Shown: positions 8,037-17,055, counted from the stretch's first letter. The stretch is 64,000 bases of DNA from Saccharofermentans sp. (GCA_016292135.1 JAEFAZ010000006.1:1-64000), one strand, 5' to 3'. The notes: generated by a model not told the origin, from the letters alone. Translations and numbers: made by a program.

Positions 8037-9218
8037 ATGGGATTGTTTGATTTCTTTAGTACTAAGAGAAATGAGCCTGTCAGGCCATCTAGTGTGACAC
8101 GCCCTTCTTCAACTTCGAAACGAGAACAGGCACCTTTACGATTAGGACGGGTATCAAACCCGAAAAAAGAATCTTTTAAGGTTTCTGATACAAAAGAAAT
8201 AGAAAAAAACCTGAAAGTACTAACTAAGCCTCAAGAGAATGAAATGACATTTTATTGTCCAATACGGAATGCAAAAATCTATTGCCATTCAGTTCTTATT
8301 GATAAACTTGGTGATTTAACTAAATTTGTTATCTCATCAATACATGAAGGTCATACTATAGAGGAAATCTGTGCGTTGACACAGATGGGGAATACTACGA
8401 TTAATGAAGAATTGGATTATTTGATTCGGGGTGGTCTTATGGAAGACGATAAACAAACACTTACCGAATTAGGAAAACAATACGGCGTATTGATAAAACG
8501 GTTTTCAGAATTATCTGAGGGTATTGATGTAGCCTTTAATACATTTGCTGATAAATTTGAAGTTATAGAGGAAGATCAACTCGTGAGCAATACTGAAAGC
8601 AGATATATTCTGGAAAGCCATTTTATACCAGCACTGACTAGAAATGATAATTATTCGAATTCTTTGGAGATCGCTAAAAATCAGATAGAATCAGAAATGC
8701 CATTTTGTCGAGAGATTAAAAAAAGTCTGTATTCGACAGTGAGAATAGAAGGAACCGAATTAAAGTATAGACCGGTATATTTGAGGGATTTCAGCAGAGG
8801 ATATTCCTCTGAGAATGAGCCTAGTGTAAGAATAGCAATACCATATGTTATGGTCGTGTACAAGTTGCGATATAAAATGGCAGACGAATATCGAGATGTG
8901 ATGCCTAGAATTTCAAACATAAATGAAAAGTATGATGATCTTCTTTCAGATAAGGCCAAACTACTACTTAATATGGTTGCAGAGGAAGATGAAGCTGAGA
9001 CCATCACGGTATATATCAACACCATAACTGGGCAGCTTATCCGAACGAATGATGATTTGTGCGGAGCTCCGAATGATCCTGCTGTATATGTTTTAGATAC
9101 TCAACCAATGCAACTTGGACTTGATGAAGATCATTGCAAGGGGTTGTATCTGCAAGAGATTAGTCGAAAACACTTTTATCAATTAAGGTTTTTCCCTTAT
9201 AGCAGGATGGAGGTGTGA
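8037..9218 (+). CDS. Cassette gene 1: putative winged-helix protein, unknown family
   Basis: 393 residues, no signal peptide. AAAGGGAG precedes the ATG. Residues 1-60 are polar and probably disordered (Ser/Pro/Arg/Lys-rich). Residues about 70-150 contain TFYCPIRNAKIYCHS, followed by a helical segment (FVISSIHEGHTIEEICALTQ, EELDYLIRGGLMED, LTELGKQYG) that reads like a winged helix-turn-helix. The C-terminal 230 residues are mixed alpha/beta without a motif I recognise. First gene of a tight plus-strand cassette: 4 bp separate it from gene 2. The codons are AT-richer than those of the housekeeping genes further right, consistent with transfer. It may be a sensor or regulator of the helicase, but that is a guess from context. 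Confidence 0.8.
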   Translation: MGLFDFFSTKRNEPVRPSSVTRPSSTSKREQAPLRLGRVSNPKKESFKVSDTKEIEKNLKVLTKPQENEMTFYCPIRNAKIYCHSVLIDKLGDLTKFVISSIHEGHTIEEICALTQMGNTTINEELDYLIRGGLMEDDKQTLTELGKQYGVLIKRFSELSEGIDVAFNTFADKFEVIEEDQLVSNTESRYILESHFIPALTRNDNYSNSLEIAKNQIESEMPFCREIKKSLYSTVRIEGTELKYRPVYLRDFSRGYSSENEPSVRIAIPYVMVVYKLRYKMADEYRDVMPRISNINEKYDDLLSDKAKLLLNMVAEEDEAETITVYINTITGQLIRTNDDLCGAPNDPAVYVLDTQPMQLGLDEDHCKGLYLQEISRKHFYQLRFFPYSRMEV

Positions 9219-9222
9219 GAAG

Positions 9223-9744
9223 ATGAGACAAGAGGCGGCATTTAGATTTATCCCTGAGTTGATTGGAGATATTGCTCACACAATGGAGTTGTCTGGAAAT
9301 CCAGAATTGCTATATGTTGAGGCAGCTGTTAATACTTTGCACATGGCGGCAGATGTATTTGAAGCTGTTGAAGAGCATAAGAATACCAAACGAAAAAAAG
9401 AAACAAAGCAGGCTATACAGGAAAAGTATAGTGAACTGGAGAAAAAAAGAACGGATCATTATATACAAGAGGCAGTTCGAAATATCGACAATACCTTTGT
9501 GCGTTTGAAGATAAAGATGTGTGATGGACAGTTCCGAGATACGGAAGTTCGCAAATTTATTAGTTGTCTTAAAGAAGAACTTCACAAATTAATTGATATT
9601 TTTAATGACATGAAGATAGATCCGGATTATCCAGATCGAAATAAAGTAGAAGAATTAACTCGTAAAGCATTGCGAGATTATAACAAACTATTAACCGTTT
9701 TCATTGAGGAGGAGAAAAAAGATGGCAAAGATGAATCTGAATAA
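9223..9744 (+). CDS. Cassette gene 2: small helical protein, unknown function
   Basis: 173 residues, almost entirely helical and highly charged. A central coiled-coil-like stretch (ETKQAIQEKYSELEKKRTDHY) follows an N-terminal amphipathic helical region. No catalytic motif, no membrane segment. Its ribosome site (GGAGGTG) lies inside the end of gene 1 and its 3' end overlaps gene 3 by 23 bp, so the three products are probably made in fixed proportion. Likely a structural or adaptor subunit; family not recognised. Confidence 0.75.
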   Translation: MRQEAAFRFIPELIGDIAHTMELSGNPELLYVEAAVNTLHMAADVFEAVEEHKNTKRKKETKQAIQEKYSELEKKRTDHYIQEAVRNIDNTFVRLKIKMCDGQFRDTEVRKFISCLKEELHKLIDIFNDMKIDPDYPDRNKVEELTRKALRDYNKLLTVFIEEEKKDGKDESE

Positions 9745-10192
9745 TGCAGCAGGAAAAAAAACCATACAAAATGCTGATTTGCTGGGTAAGGGAGACAGAA
9801 TTCTTTCTCTTATCCATATGGGAATACAGGATGTAAACGCGCTTGCAGATGCATTTAATACTGTAAATTCTGCTATAGAAGGGCGAAAGACGACAGATAC
9901 TGATAATGCCATAAAGCTTAGTAAAGCAGAGACGGATTCGAAGAAAGAAGACAATCGACATGCCGAAGAAATGGCTAAGTTAGACCGTGAATGGAAAAAG
10001 ATAAATGATGAGGCGGCAGATAGAGAAAAAAAGCTCTCTTTTATTCAAGGGCAAATTCAGAAGTTTCAGGCAGAATACGATAAGTATATGGCTATGGAGA
10101 CAAAGGAATTTCTCAGTGATACGGTAACTTCGCGTCTCGAAAGCTTACGCAAGATAATAATGGAGCTTACCAAAGAATTAAATCGTGCCTAA
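9722..10192 (+). CDS. Cassette gene 3: small coiled-coil protein, unknown function
   Basis: 156 residues from the ATG at 9722, which has GAGGAGG 9 nt upstream; an upstream in-frame ATG at 9704 lacks a site and would add six basic residues. The N-terminal third (about residues 20-60) has hydrophobic helices (DRILSLIHMGIQDVNALADAF); the rest is a long charged coiled coil (KKEDNRHAEEMAKLDREWKK). It resembles gene 2 in size and helical make-up, so the two may form a hetero-oligomer or be distant paralogues. It overlaps gene 2 by 23 bp and lies 29 bp before the helicase start. No known domain recognised. Confidence 0.75.
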   Translation: MAKMNLNNAAGKKTIQNADLLGKGDRILSLIHMGIQDVNALADAFNTVNSAIEGRKTTDTDNAIKLSKAETDSKKEDNRHAEEMAKLDREWKKINDEAADREKKLSFIQGQIQKFQAEYDKYMAMETKEFLSDTVTSRLESLRKIIMELTKELNRA

Positions 10193-10221
10193 TGGTATAG
10201 CAAATAAAGGAGAGCATGGCA

Positions 10222-13200
10222 ATGAATCCAGTTCTAATTGCTGCCGGAATATATTTGTCCGCAAGCATCATCAGTTTTATTGCCGGTGAGCTGACAGAAT
10301 CCGAGAGAAAAAAACAAAAAGAAATAGATGATGAAATTGAACGGATCCTTGCGCATTACAAGGAGACGGCACCTTCTGGAGCGGAAGATCAGGCAATTCA
10401 GCTTAGCAATCAAGTAATTGCAAAGAAAAAGGATCTTTGCAATTACTTAAAAGCTGAAGCACAAGCTCGTGAAGCTGAATATGCATTATTGCACGAGGAA
10501 ATCAAGGAATCGAAACGAAAAGTGATTTCTGCTTTGAGAGCAAAGGATGTTATTCAGACACCATTAAGAAGGAATAGTCTTGAACTACTGCTTCGTCAAT
10601 TGAGCGAAGCTCAAGAAAAATGTTATAGCTATAGACAATATCTTGGGGTTTATTGTGATGAAATCGGACGTAAGTTAGATGCTGATGAACCTGTAGTGTT
10701 TTACATGCAACTTCCAACTAATTATCCATATATCGGGAAATTAATGTGGGTTAAAACGGAACAATTATCTGGACATTATGTAAAATGTGAAATTGCCAAT
10801 TCGATTTCCTTGTCGATACGAATCACGGATATTGATTCTTTTGAAATAGACAAAAGCAACATTTTCCCGATAATGGTAACTGATGGACGCCGCAAAGAAT
10901 ACTCAGCTTCTCTGGAAAAAGGAGCATTCAAGGCCTATGAATTATCCAATACTCATTTGGGATTGTCGGCTACAGTCAAGGAAATACAACGCCAGCACAT
11001 TATTTTGACATATCAGAACCAACTGGAACTATACTTGCCAAAGGATAATTTAATTAAACCTAATAGATTCCCTCCTATTCGCTCATCATTGACCGTATAT
11101 CCTGTAAAATGGGAATACAATCTTGATTATTTTTCATACGGTAATGGAAAAACTGGATATCCTGTTACTGTGAGTGAACGCAAAGAGGATGCAGGGTCTT
11201 CACTTGCTTTTAAATGTTTTCCGATTTGTTTTACTGAGGAAGATTTAGCATTATTCATGAACTATTATGAAACGAATAATCTTCAAGATTATGATGAAGA
11301 GTTTCTAATAGGTCCTGCGACTTCTGATGATGTCATACTGAAAAAAGGATCATTACTTAAACTTCAATTTGGTGATATTCCTCTATTTTATATTGAAATG
11401 GACGAATTTGATGACAGATCAGATATACTAAGGTATTATTTTCGTTTTCATGGTTTATGCGAACCTGGAGAAAGAACGTTTTCTGCAGATGATATCTTTC
11501 TTCCCTTTGAAGTGGGATTGGCCCCTTATTATGCAGGTACATCTATTGAAATGATTCAGCAATATATGGATATTGATGATATTGATGATGTTTCAGCCCT
11601 TATATGGGATTTGTTTGAAGAATTTCGTATACAAGATCAAATAAGAAAAGATCGAGAGGGCATGGGATATTTCTTCAAATGGGAAAATATCACTAATCAG
11701 CTTATTTCTGTTTTAGAACAGGGTGACAGCATACGGGTTAATGTAAAATGGGCAGATGTTCTAAACAGAAATACAATCTTTGCAGATATACTTAATCCCA
11801 AAGTATTGGAAGACTTTATACAGCAGTTTGCTAAAAAAACTGATTCAATACTCATGCGCGAATGTAGACCTCAGTTTTTTGTAAAGGACGATAATGACAA
11901 TAGATACGTTGCAGAAATTATCGATGCAGGATATCGACTTAGAATTGTAGGTAAAAATGCATCTGAAATAATTAGTAATAGTTCTGAATCCATAGAACTA
12001 TTTGCATCAAACCGACCTTATGCGGAGTATCAGCAAAAGGCGGCACTACGACAATTTAGAATCGGACAGGTCGTTAACCCGATGATTCTATCGGCTTGCT
12101 TAAATAGCGCTTCCATTGTCAGTAATTTTGATAATGATCGAGATCTTGTGTCTTTTCACAACAAGTCACTTGAAGAGAACCAGTCTCAAAAGACATCGGT
12201 AGAACTTGCATTCAAGGAAAAGAATATTTTCCTTATCCAAGGACCTCCTGGAACCGGCAAAACGACAGTAATTAGAGAATTAGTAGAACAGGTTTTTGCT
12301 GCTAACGATGACTCAAGAGTCCTCATAGTATCTCAAGCAAATGTCGCTGTTGATAACGCGTTATCTGGATTGATTGAAAAATATGGTAATCAGACAGTCC
12401 GATGTGGGAATGGCAACAAAATATCAGAAGAGTTCCAAAAACTTCGATTACAGAAAAGATGCCAAGATTATTTGGACGAATTAATCAAAAGGCGAGATGA
12501 CTTCGATGATGAATTCTTTGATGATTGGAAGGAAACGATTACAACAAATGAAACGTATGATTATAGCCCTGTATTATGTGAATTAATAATCAGAAATCAC
12601 AGACTCATAGGAGCGACTTGTGTTGGCTTAGCACGTCGTAATATTGGCCTTGAACGGACAGAGTTTGATCTAGTAATTATTGACGAAGCAGGCAAAGCTC
12701 TCCCTGCTGAACTGCTTATACCATTGGTTAGAGCAAAAAAAGCGGTGATTATTGGAGACCAAAGGCAACTGCCCCCAGTGATTAATCCTATTCTTTACGA
12801 CGAGGAAAAAATTGATCTTGAGGAAAGGGCTATTTCTGAAAATGATCTATTCTGTCATAGTTTCTTTGAGAGATTATATGATAATGCACCAGATTCGTGC
12901 AAGGTAATGCTCGATACACAATATCGTATGCCTGATGTAATTGGAACTGCAATCAGTAATTTGTTCTATGGAGGAAAACTGAAGAATGGAGTTGGAACGG
13001 GTGACAAGATACCAGTATTATTTGAGGGTAATCTTACCTTTATCAACTTTGATGGTGAAAAAAACTATTGTGAAAACAAAGACAATTATAATAAGCAGAT
13101 AACTAATACAGCTGAGGCATATGCCGCAGTTTCATTGGTAAAGAGTATTCGTGCGAAGGATCCTTTGTGCAAAATTGCCGTTATAACACCGTATAAGGGA

Positions 13201-13791
13201 CAAAAACGATTAATCAGCAATACGCTTGTTAATGCTGGTATCCATTATCATATAAACAATATCTTTGTAGATACCGTTGACTCTTTTCAAGGGAGCGAGG
13301 CTGATGTGGTTGTTTTTTGCACTACTAGAGCAGTACGTCCGACTTTATTCTTCAAAGATACAAAACGACTGAACGTGGCACTTTCAAGAGCGAGAAGAGA
13401 ACTTATAATCCTTGGACGGATGGAATACTTCTATAAGTTCCGAAAAAACGAAAGTTGCCTCCCCGCATTGGCAGACTATATTAAAATGAACGGCATTGTC
13501 GTTAACGCTGCTCAGTGCAAAGCAATTCATGAGACAATAGAGAAAACGAAAGCTAATGAAATTCTTCTTTCAATAGATAATATTTCGCTTCCGACTGCGT
13601 ACTATATGGCGGAACAGAACAGAGTAGCAGTTCAAAAAAGCATAGAGGAATACTATAAGAATGGAGATTTTATCCAACCGCTTACTGTGAAACAAACATC
13701 TAACGGGTATATTCTTAATGGAAGCTTTGAACAATACCGTGCAGCTCTCGAATTGGATATTACAGAATGCCTTTGTTGTGTAATATCGTAA
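10222..13791 (+). CDS. Cassette gene 4: membrane-anchored SF1 (Upf1/Dna2-like) helicase
   Basis: 1189 residues. The ATG at 10222 is preferred over 10216 because AAAGGAG lies 9 nt before it. Residues about 2-22 form a transmembrane helix, followed by a coiled coil (about 25-165) and a roughly 480-residue beta-rich region of unknown fold. The C-terminal 540 residues carry the full SF1B helicase set: Walker A GPPGTGKT (674-681), motif Ia SQANVAVDNAL, Walker B IIDEAGKALPAE (Asp821-Glu822), motif III GDQRQLPP, motif IV DTQYRMPD, motif V VDSFQGSEADVVV and motif VI NVALSRARRE (about 1051). This is the AAA_11/AAA_12 (Upf1, Dna2, IGHMBP2) group, which unwinds DNA or RNA. No nuclease motif was seen. 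An N-terminal membrane anchor on such a helicase is unusual. The family occurs in several anti-phage systems, so defence is a reasonable but untested idea. Confidence 0.93.
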   Translation: MNPVLIAAGIYLSASIISFIAGELTESERKKQKEIDDEIERILAHYKETAPSGAEDQAIQLSNQVIAKKKDLCNYLKAEAQAREAEYALLHEEIKESKRKVISALRAKDVIQTPLRRNSLELLLRQLSEAQEKCYSYRQYLGVYCDEIGRKLDADEPVVFYMQLPTNYPYIGKLMWVKTEQLSGHYVKCEIANSISLSIRITDIDSFEIDKSNIFPIMVTDGRRKEYSASLEKGAFKAYELSNTHLGLSATVKEIQRQHIILTYQNQLELYLPKDNLIKPNRFPPIRSSLTVYPVKWEYNLDYFSYGNGKTGYPVTVSERKEDAGSSLAFKCFPICFTEEDLALFMNYYETNNLQDYDEEFLIGPATSDDVILKKGSLLKLQFGDIPLFYIEMDEFDDRSDILRYYFRFHGLCEPGERTFSADDIFLPFEVGLAPYYAGTSIEMIQQYMDIDDIDDVSALIWDLFEEFRIQDQIRKDREGMGYFFKWENITNQLISVLEQGDSIRVNVKWADVLNRNTIFADILNPKVLEDFIQQFAKKTDSILMRECRPQFFVKDDNDNRYVAEIIDAGYRLRIVGKNASEIISNSSESIELFASNRPYAEYQQKAALRQFRIGQVVNPMILSACLNSASIVSNFDNDRDLVSFHNKSLEENQSQKTSVELAFKEKNIFLIQGPPGTGKTTVIRELVEQVFAANDDSRVLIVSQANVAVDNALSGLIEKYGNQTVRCGNGNKISEEFQKLRLQKRCQDYLDELIKRRDDFDDEFFDDWKETITTNETYDYSPVLCELIIRNHRLIGATCVGLARRNIGLERTEFDLVIIDEAGKALPAELLIPLVRAKKAVIIGDQRQLPPVINPILYDEEKIDLEERAISENDLFCHSFFERLYDNAPDSCKVMLDTQYRMPDVIGTAISNLFYGGKLKNGVGTGDKIPVLFEGNLTFINFDGEKNYCENKDNYNKQITNTAEAYAAVSLVKSIRAKDPLCKIAVITPYKGQKRLISNTLVNAGIHYHINNIFVDTVDSFQGSEADVVVFCTTRAVRPTLFFKDTKRLNVALSRARRELIILGRMEYFYKFRKNESCLPALADYIKMNGIVVNAAQCKAIHETIEKTKANEILLSIDNISLPTAYYMAEQNRVAVQKSIEEYYKNGDFIQPLTVKQTSNGYILNGSFEQYRAALELDITECLCCVIS

Positions 13792-13906
13792 AAGATTATA
13801 TGGCTTGGATTAGATCCCGAGCTTTTTAAAACTAATCTGCGGGGTATGTATATTATATGGGCTCGTGATAAAAGCCGTGAGAAATCTCGGATTTTCGCGT
13901 TTTCTC

Positions 13907-14923
13907 TCAACAACGATTTCTCCATCGGATATAACTTTCTCTGATGATTTCCAGATCTTCAACAGGATTGGAAATCAAATAGATACGGGATTCTACAAAG
14001 ATTTTACGAATTCTTGAAACAACCTCAGTTTCCGGGAGCTTTTCGGGCAAATTAACGTATTTGATGCCGTTGACCTCACAAATCAGCTCCTTCACACGTA
14101 TTTCTTTTGGATGGTTGGTAACATCAATTATCAGGTTCAAATCAGGAATACGAGTAGTTACCGGAATTCCTACAGGTTCTTCAGAATCAGGAATGACCTT
14201 GATTCCACGCTGACCTGCATAATAAATGACAGCTAGCTGCGGAAGCAGATACTCGAAATCCTTGGAGATCTTCCTGTCACGCAATCTTATTTCACTTAAC
14301 AGTTTTATTTCCTTAGCTATGCAAACAGGGCAGATTCTGCCATTGGCTTTGGCGTAAACGACGGCCTGATAGTCATTTCCACATTTGTAACAGTGCCACC
14401 AGACCATAGAGCGGTTCTTATAAGTAATTGTCCCAGGAGAGAGGTCCTCATTCTTATCAGACCACTCTAAGACAAGATCAGGATGAGTAGTAGCCAGATC
14501 ATTATATCCCTTCCAGACTTTATGCCCGGCACAATAAGGGCAGCCATGGCCATCAGTACGATCAGCGATGCGTGCTTTCCACTCATGGCCGTTCTCACAG
14601 ATCCAAAGGACACTTTTATTTGAGGATGGAGATACTTCAGAAGGCTTTATATCATTCTTGGGAGACCATGTCTTGGCGACGTCAGGAAAACAAGTTGCGA
14701 GGTCGTTATAGCCTTTTAGAACTGATCTGTGCTCACAAAAGGGGCATTTACTGCCTAGAAGAGCTCTATTCTTAACGACAGCTTCCCATTCATGGCCTTT
14801 CTCGCAAACCCACCAGACCTTTAGATGAGAGCCGCAGGAAACCTTATCGGGAGACAACTTGTTACTTGTGGCCCACTGGGCCACAAGTTCAGGACATTCT
14901 TCAGCTACGGATTTACGTCTCAT
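13907..14923 (-). CDS. Zinc-ribbon repeat (DUF4379-like) protein with nuclease-like C-terminus
   Basis: 338 residues from the ATG at 14923, chosen because it overlaps the stop of the upstream gene as ATGA. Residues about 1-200 hold three repeats of a treble-clef/zinc-ribbon unit: a tryptophan-rich W..GHEW motif followed by CPFC or CPYC (KCPFCEHRS, GCPYCAGHK, ICPVCIAKE), the pattern of DUF4379 proteins. The C-terminal part has FEYLLPQLAVIYYAG, then TRIPDLNLIIDVTN and a later IKYVNLPEKLP, resembling a small PD-(D/E)XK/Vsr-like nuclease core (Glu, then Asp in the IPD strand). Such fusions are known near mobile elements and restriction loci. It is convergent with the helicase cassette, 115 bp away. 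Nuclease activity is inferred. Confidence 0.8.
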   Translation of the reverse strand: MRRKSVAEECPELVAQWATSNKLSPDKVSCGSHLKVWWVCEKGHEWEAVVKNRALLGSKCPFCEHRSVLKGYNDLATCFPDVAKTWSPKNDIKPSEVSPSSNKSVLWICENGHEWKARIADRTDGHGCPYCAGHKVWKGYNDLATTHPDLVLEWSDKNEDLSPGTITYKNRSMVWWHCYKCGNDYQAVVYAKANGRICPVCIAKEIKLLSEIRLRDRKISKDFEYLLPQLAVIYYAGQRGIKVIPDSEEPVGIPVTTRIPDLNLIIDVTNHPKEIRVKELICEVNGIKYVNLPEKLPETEVVSRIRKIFVESRIYLISNPVEDLEIIRESYIRWRNRC

Positions 14924-15300
14924 AGCGGTAGATCGTCGATACACATGTAATAGACGCCGATTCTCTTGATCTGATCCTCGACGTTATATTTGATCCTATC
15001 CACTCGGAAAAGACTCTTCCTGAGTCGGGCCAAGAGGATAGCAAGGGTTCCGCCCCATATCACAGTCATCTTAACTACCTCCATATCCTTAGAATAAGGA
15101 TATGGAGGTGAGCAGATTATTTCCAATGTACGATTATCCCATTTGGCGTAAAAACAGCTGTTTTGGCGTGGGTATCGGGTGTAACCAAGTTCTAACTTCA
15201 CAAATGCGGTTGAAACATCGCAAATATCTTTATACTCAATTAAAATAACGCCACGAGAGGTAAAATCCCGTGGCGTACACCAAACTGTCAAATGTGTCAC
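14920..15300 (-). CDS. Small protein coupled to the zinc-ribbon nuclease-like gene
   Basis: 126 residues if the first ATG is used; the true start may lie further in, since no strong ribosome site precedes 15300 and the first codons run through a palindrome. Its last codons overlap the ATG of the next gene (ATGA), a sign of translational coupling. The sequence has a beta-rich N-terminal part and a central hydrophobic segment (VIWGGTLAILLARLR). No family recognised. Possible partner, inhibitor or specificity factor of the neighbouring protein; inferred only from coupling. Confidence 0.55.
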   Translation of the reverse strand: MTHLTVWCTPRDFTSRGVILIEYKDICDVSTAFVKLELGYTRYPRQNSCFYAKWDNRTLEIICSPPYPYSKDMEVVKMTVIWGGTLAILLARLRKSLFRVDRIKYNVEDQIKRIGVYYMCIDDLPL

Positions 15301-15360
15301 AAAACCTCGAAAACATTGAAAAAAATACTATTTGGCGTACAAATGGCGTACTTTTGGCGT
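15144..15360. repeat. Cluster of TGGCGT(AC) boxes, three at 11-bp spacing
   Basis: TGGCGT occurs at 15144, 15164, 15271, 15333, 15344 and 15355 on the plus strand. The last three are direct repeats with an 11-bp period (TTTGGCGTACA, AATGGCGTACT, TTTGGCGTATT), so on one face of the helix. At 15246-15276 ACGCCACG and CGTGGCGT form a hairpin with a 13-nt loop. Phased direct repeats next to a gene end are typical of recombinase arm sites or excisionase sites. No integrase gene is in the island. Confidence 0.65.
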
Positions 15361-15414
15361 ATTTTGAAATGTTTCAAGTCTGGAAAGCCTTGTATTTATT
15401 GGCTTTCAAAGTTT

Positions 15415-17055
15415 TTATTCCTTCAAACTTTTCATCGTCGGGAAGAGCAAAACATCGCGGATGCTGGGGCTGTCCGTCAGGAGCATAACGAGACGGTCTA
15501 TACCGTAACCGATACCGCCCGTAGGGGGCATGCCGATCTCGAGAGCGTTGAGGAAGTCTTCGTCCGTGTGGTTGGCTTCTTCGTCGCCTGCTTCGAAAGC
15601 TGCATCCTGAGCTGCAAATCTCTCGCGCTGGTCGATGGGATCATTAAGCTCTGAATATGCGTTGCACATCTCCCATGTGTTGATGAAGAGCTCGAATCTT
15701 TCTACCTTTGTAGGGTCTTCGGGCTTCTTCTTGGTGAGAGGTGAGATCTCGATCGGGTGATCCATGATGAAGGTAGGCTGGATCAGGTTCTTTTCGCAGT
15801 ACTCCTCGAAGAAGAGGTTGATGATGTCACCCTTCTTGTGGCGGTCTTCGAACTCGATGTGGTGCTCTTTGGCAAGTGCTTTGGCTGCATCGTCACCGTC
15901 AACTTCGTCGAAGTCGATGCCTGCATACTTCTTGATGGCTTCGTTCATGGTGAGGCGCTCGAAGGGCTTGCCGAAGTCGATCTCGATATCGCCGTACTTG
16001 ATTATGGTCGTGCCGCATACCTTCTCTGCGAGGTAACGGAACATAGACTCTGTGAGTTCCATCATGCCGTAGTAGTCTGTGTATGCCTGATAGAGTTCCA
16101 TGAGAGTGAACTCGGGGTTGTGTCTGGTATCAACACCCTCGTTACGGAAGACTCTGCCGATCTCGTATACTCTCTCAAGGCCTCCGACGATGAGTCTCTT
16201 GAGGTAGAGCTCGAGGGAGATACGGAGCTTAACGTCTTCGTCGAGAGCGTTGTAGTGGGTCTCGAAAGGCCTTGCAGCAGCGCCGCCGGCATTGCTTACG
16301 AGCATGGGAGTCTCAACTTCCATGAAGTCGCGGCCGTCGAGGAAGTTTCTGATCTCCTTGATGATCTTGGATCTCTTGACGAAGGTGTCCTTTACCTCGG
16401 GGTTGACGATGAGGTCTGTGTATCTCTGTCTGTATCTGGTGTCGGTGTCTGTCAGGCCGTGGAACTTTTCGGGAAGTACCTGAAGGTTCTTGCTGAGGAG
16501 CGTCATCTTTGTTGCGTGAACGGATACCTCACCGGTCATGGTGCGGAATACGTAGCCTTCTACGCCGAAGATGTCGCCGATGTCGGACTTCTTGAAGTCA
16601 GCATAGGACTCGTCGCCGATGCCGTCCTTGGAGACATAGACCTGGATCCTGCCCTTGAGGTCCTGGAGGTTTGCGAAGGAAGCCTTGCCCATGACACGCT
16701 TAAAGAGCATCCTGCCTGCGATCTTAACGTTGATGGGAGAAGCATCGAGCAGTTCGCGGCGCTCGTTGTAAGCGGCCTTGACTGCCTGACGGTAGGCTGA
16801 GACCGTGTCGTTGTCGGCATCGTCTGCGGGCTTAGCGATCTCAGGCTCCTTATAGTCCTTCAGGATCTCTTTCTCCTGCTCCTCGTATGCCTTGACGGCA
16901 TCAGTGGTGTGATGAGTCTGGTCGAACTTGGTGATCTGGAAGGGGTCCTTGCCTGCGGCCTGAAGGTCTGCTAACTTCTGTCTTCTGACCTTGATGAGCT
17001 GACCGATGTCTTCCTGCGGCGCATTGTTCTGAATCTGCTGATCTGAGTCTGCCAT
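15415..17055 (-). CDS. lysS: Lysyl-tRNA synthetase, class II
   Basis: 546 residues; charges tRNA-Lys with lysine in the cytoplasm. After an N-terminal helical stretch comes the OB-fold anticodon-binding domain (VKIAGRMLFKRVMGKASFAN), then the class II core: motif 2 RVFRNEGVDTRHNPEFTLME and motif 3 GIGYGIDRLVML near the C-terminus. The N-terminus carries about 45 extra charged residues (KEPEIAKPADDADNDT region) before the OB fold compared with the usual bacterial enzyme. It lies 94 bp after greA, an association common in Firmicutes, with a terminator between. The 3' end forms the right border of the accessory island, with phased repeats 55 bp beyond the stop. Confidence 0.97.
   Translation of the reverse strand: MADSDQQIQNNAPQEDIGQLIKVRRQKLADLQAAGKDPFQITKFDQTHHTTDAVKAYEEQEKEILKDYKEPEIAKPADDADNDTVSAYRQAVKAAYNERRELLDASPINVKIAGRMLFKRVMGKASFANLQDLKGRIQVYVSKDGIGDESYADFKKSDIGDIFGVEGYVFRTMTGEVSVHATKMTLLSKNLQVLPEKFHGLTDTDTRYRQRYTDLIVNPEVKDTFVKRSKIIKEIRNFLDGRDFMEVETPMLVSNAGGAAARPFETHYNALDEDVKLRISLELYLKRLIVGGLERVYEIGRVFRNEGVDTRHNPEFTLMELYQAYTDYYGMMELTESMFRYLAEKVCGTTIIKYGDIEIDFGKPFERLTMNEAIKKYAGIDFDEVDGDDAAKALAKEHHIEFEDRHKKGDIINLFFEEYCEKNLIQPTFIMDHPIEISPLTKKKPEDPTKVERFELFINTWEMCNAYSELNDPIDQRERFAAQDAAFEAGDEEANHTDEDFLNALEIGMPPTGGIGYGIDRLVMLLTDSPSIRDVLLFPTMKSLKE

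Noticed and set aside
15370..15414. Rho-independent terminator of lysS
   Set aside because: GAAAGCC/GGCTTTC arms exist, but no T-run follows on the minus strand, so it is not a convincing terminator.
15295..15420. tRNA gene as integration target at the right island edge
   Set aside because: No cloverleaf or T-arm consensus was found; the region contains only repeats and the lysS end.
15757..16800. 347-codon open frame opposite lysS
   Set aside because: Shadow frame of lysS; acidic low-complexity product, no start signals.
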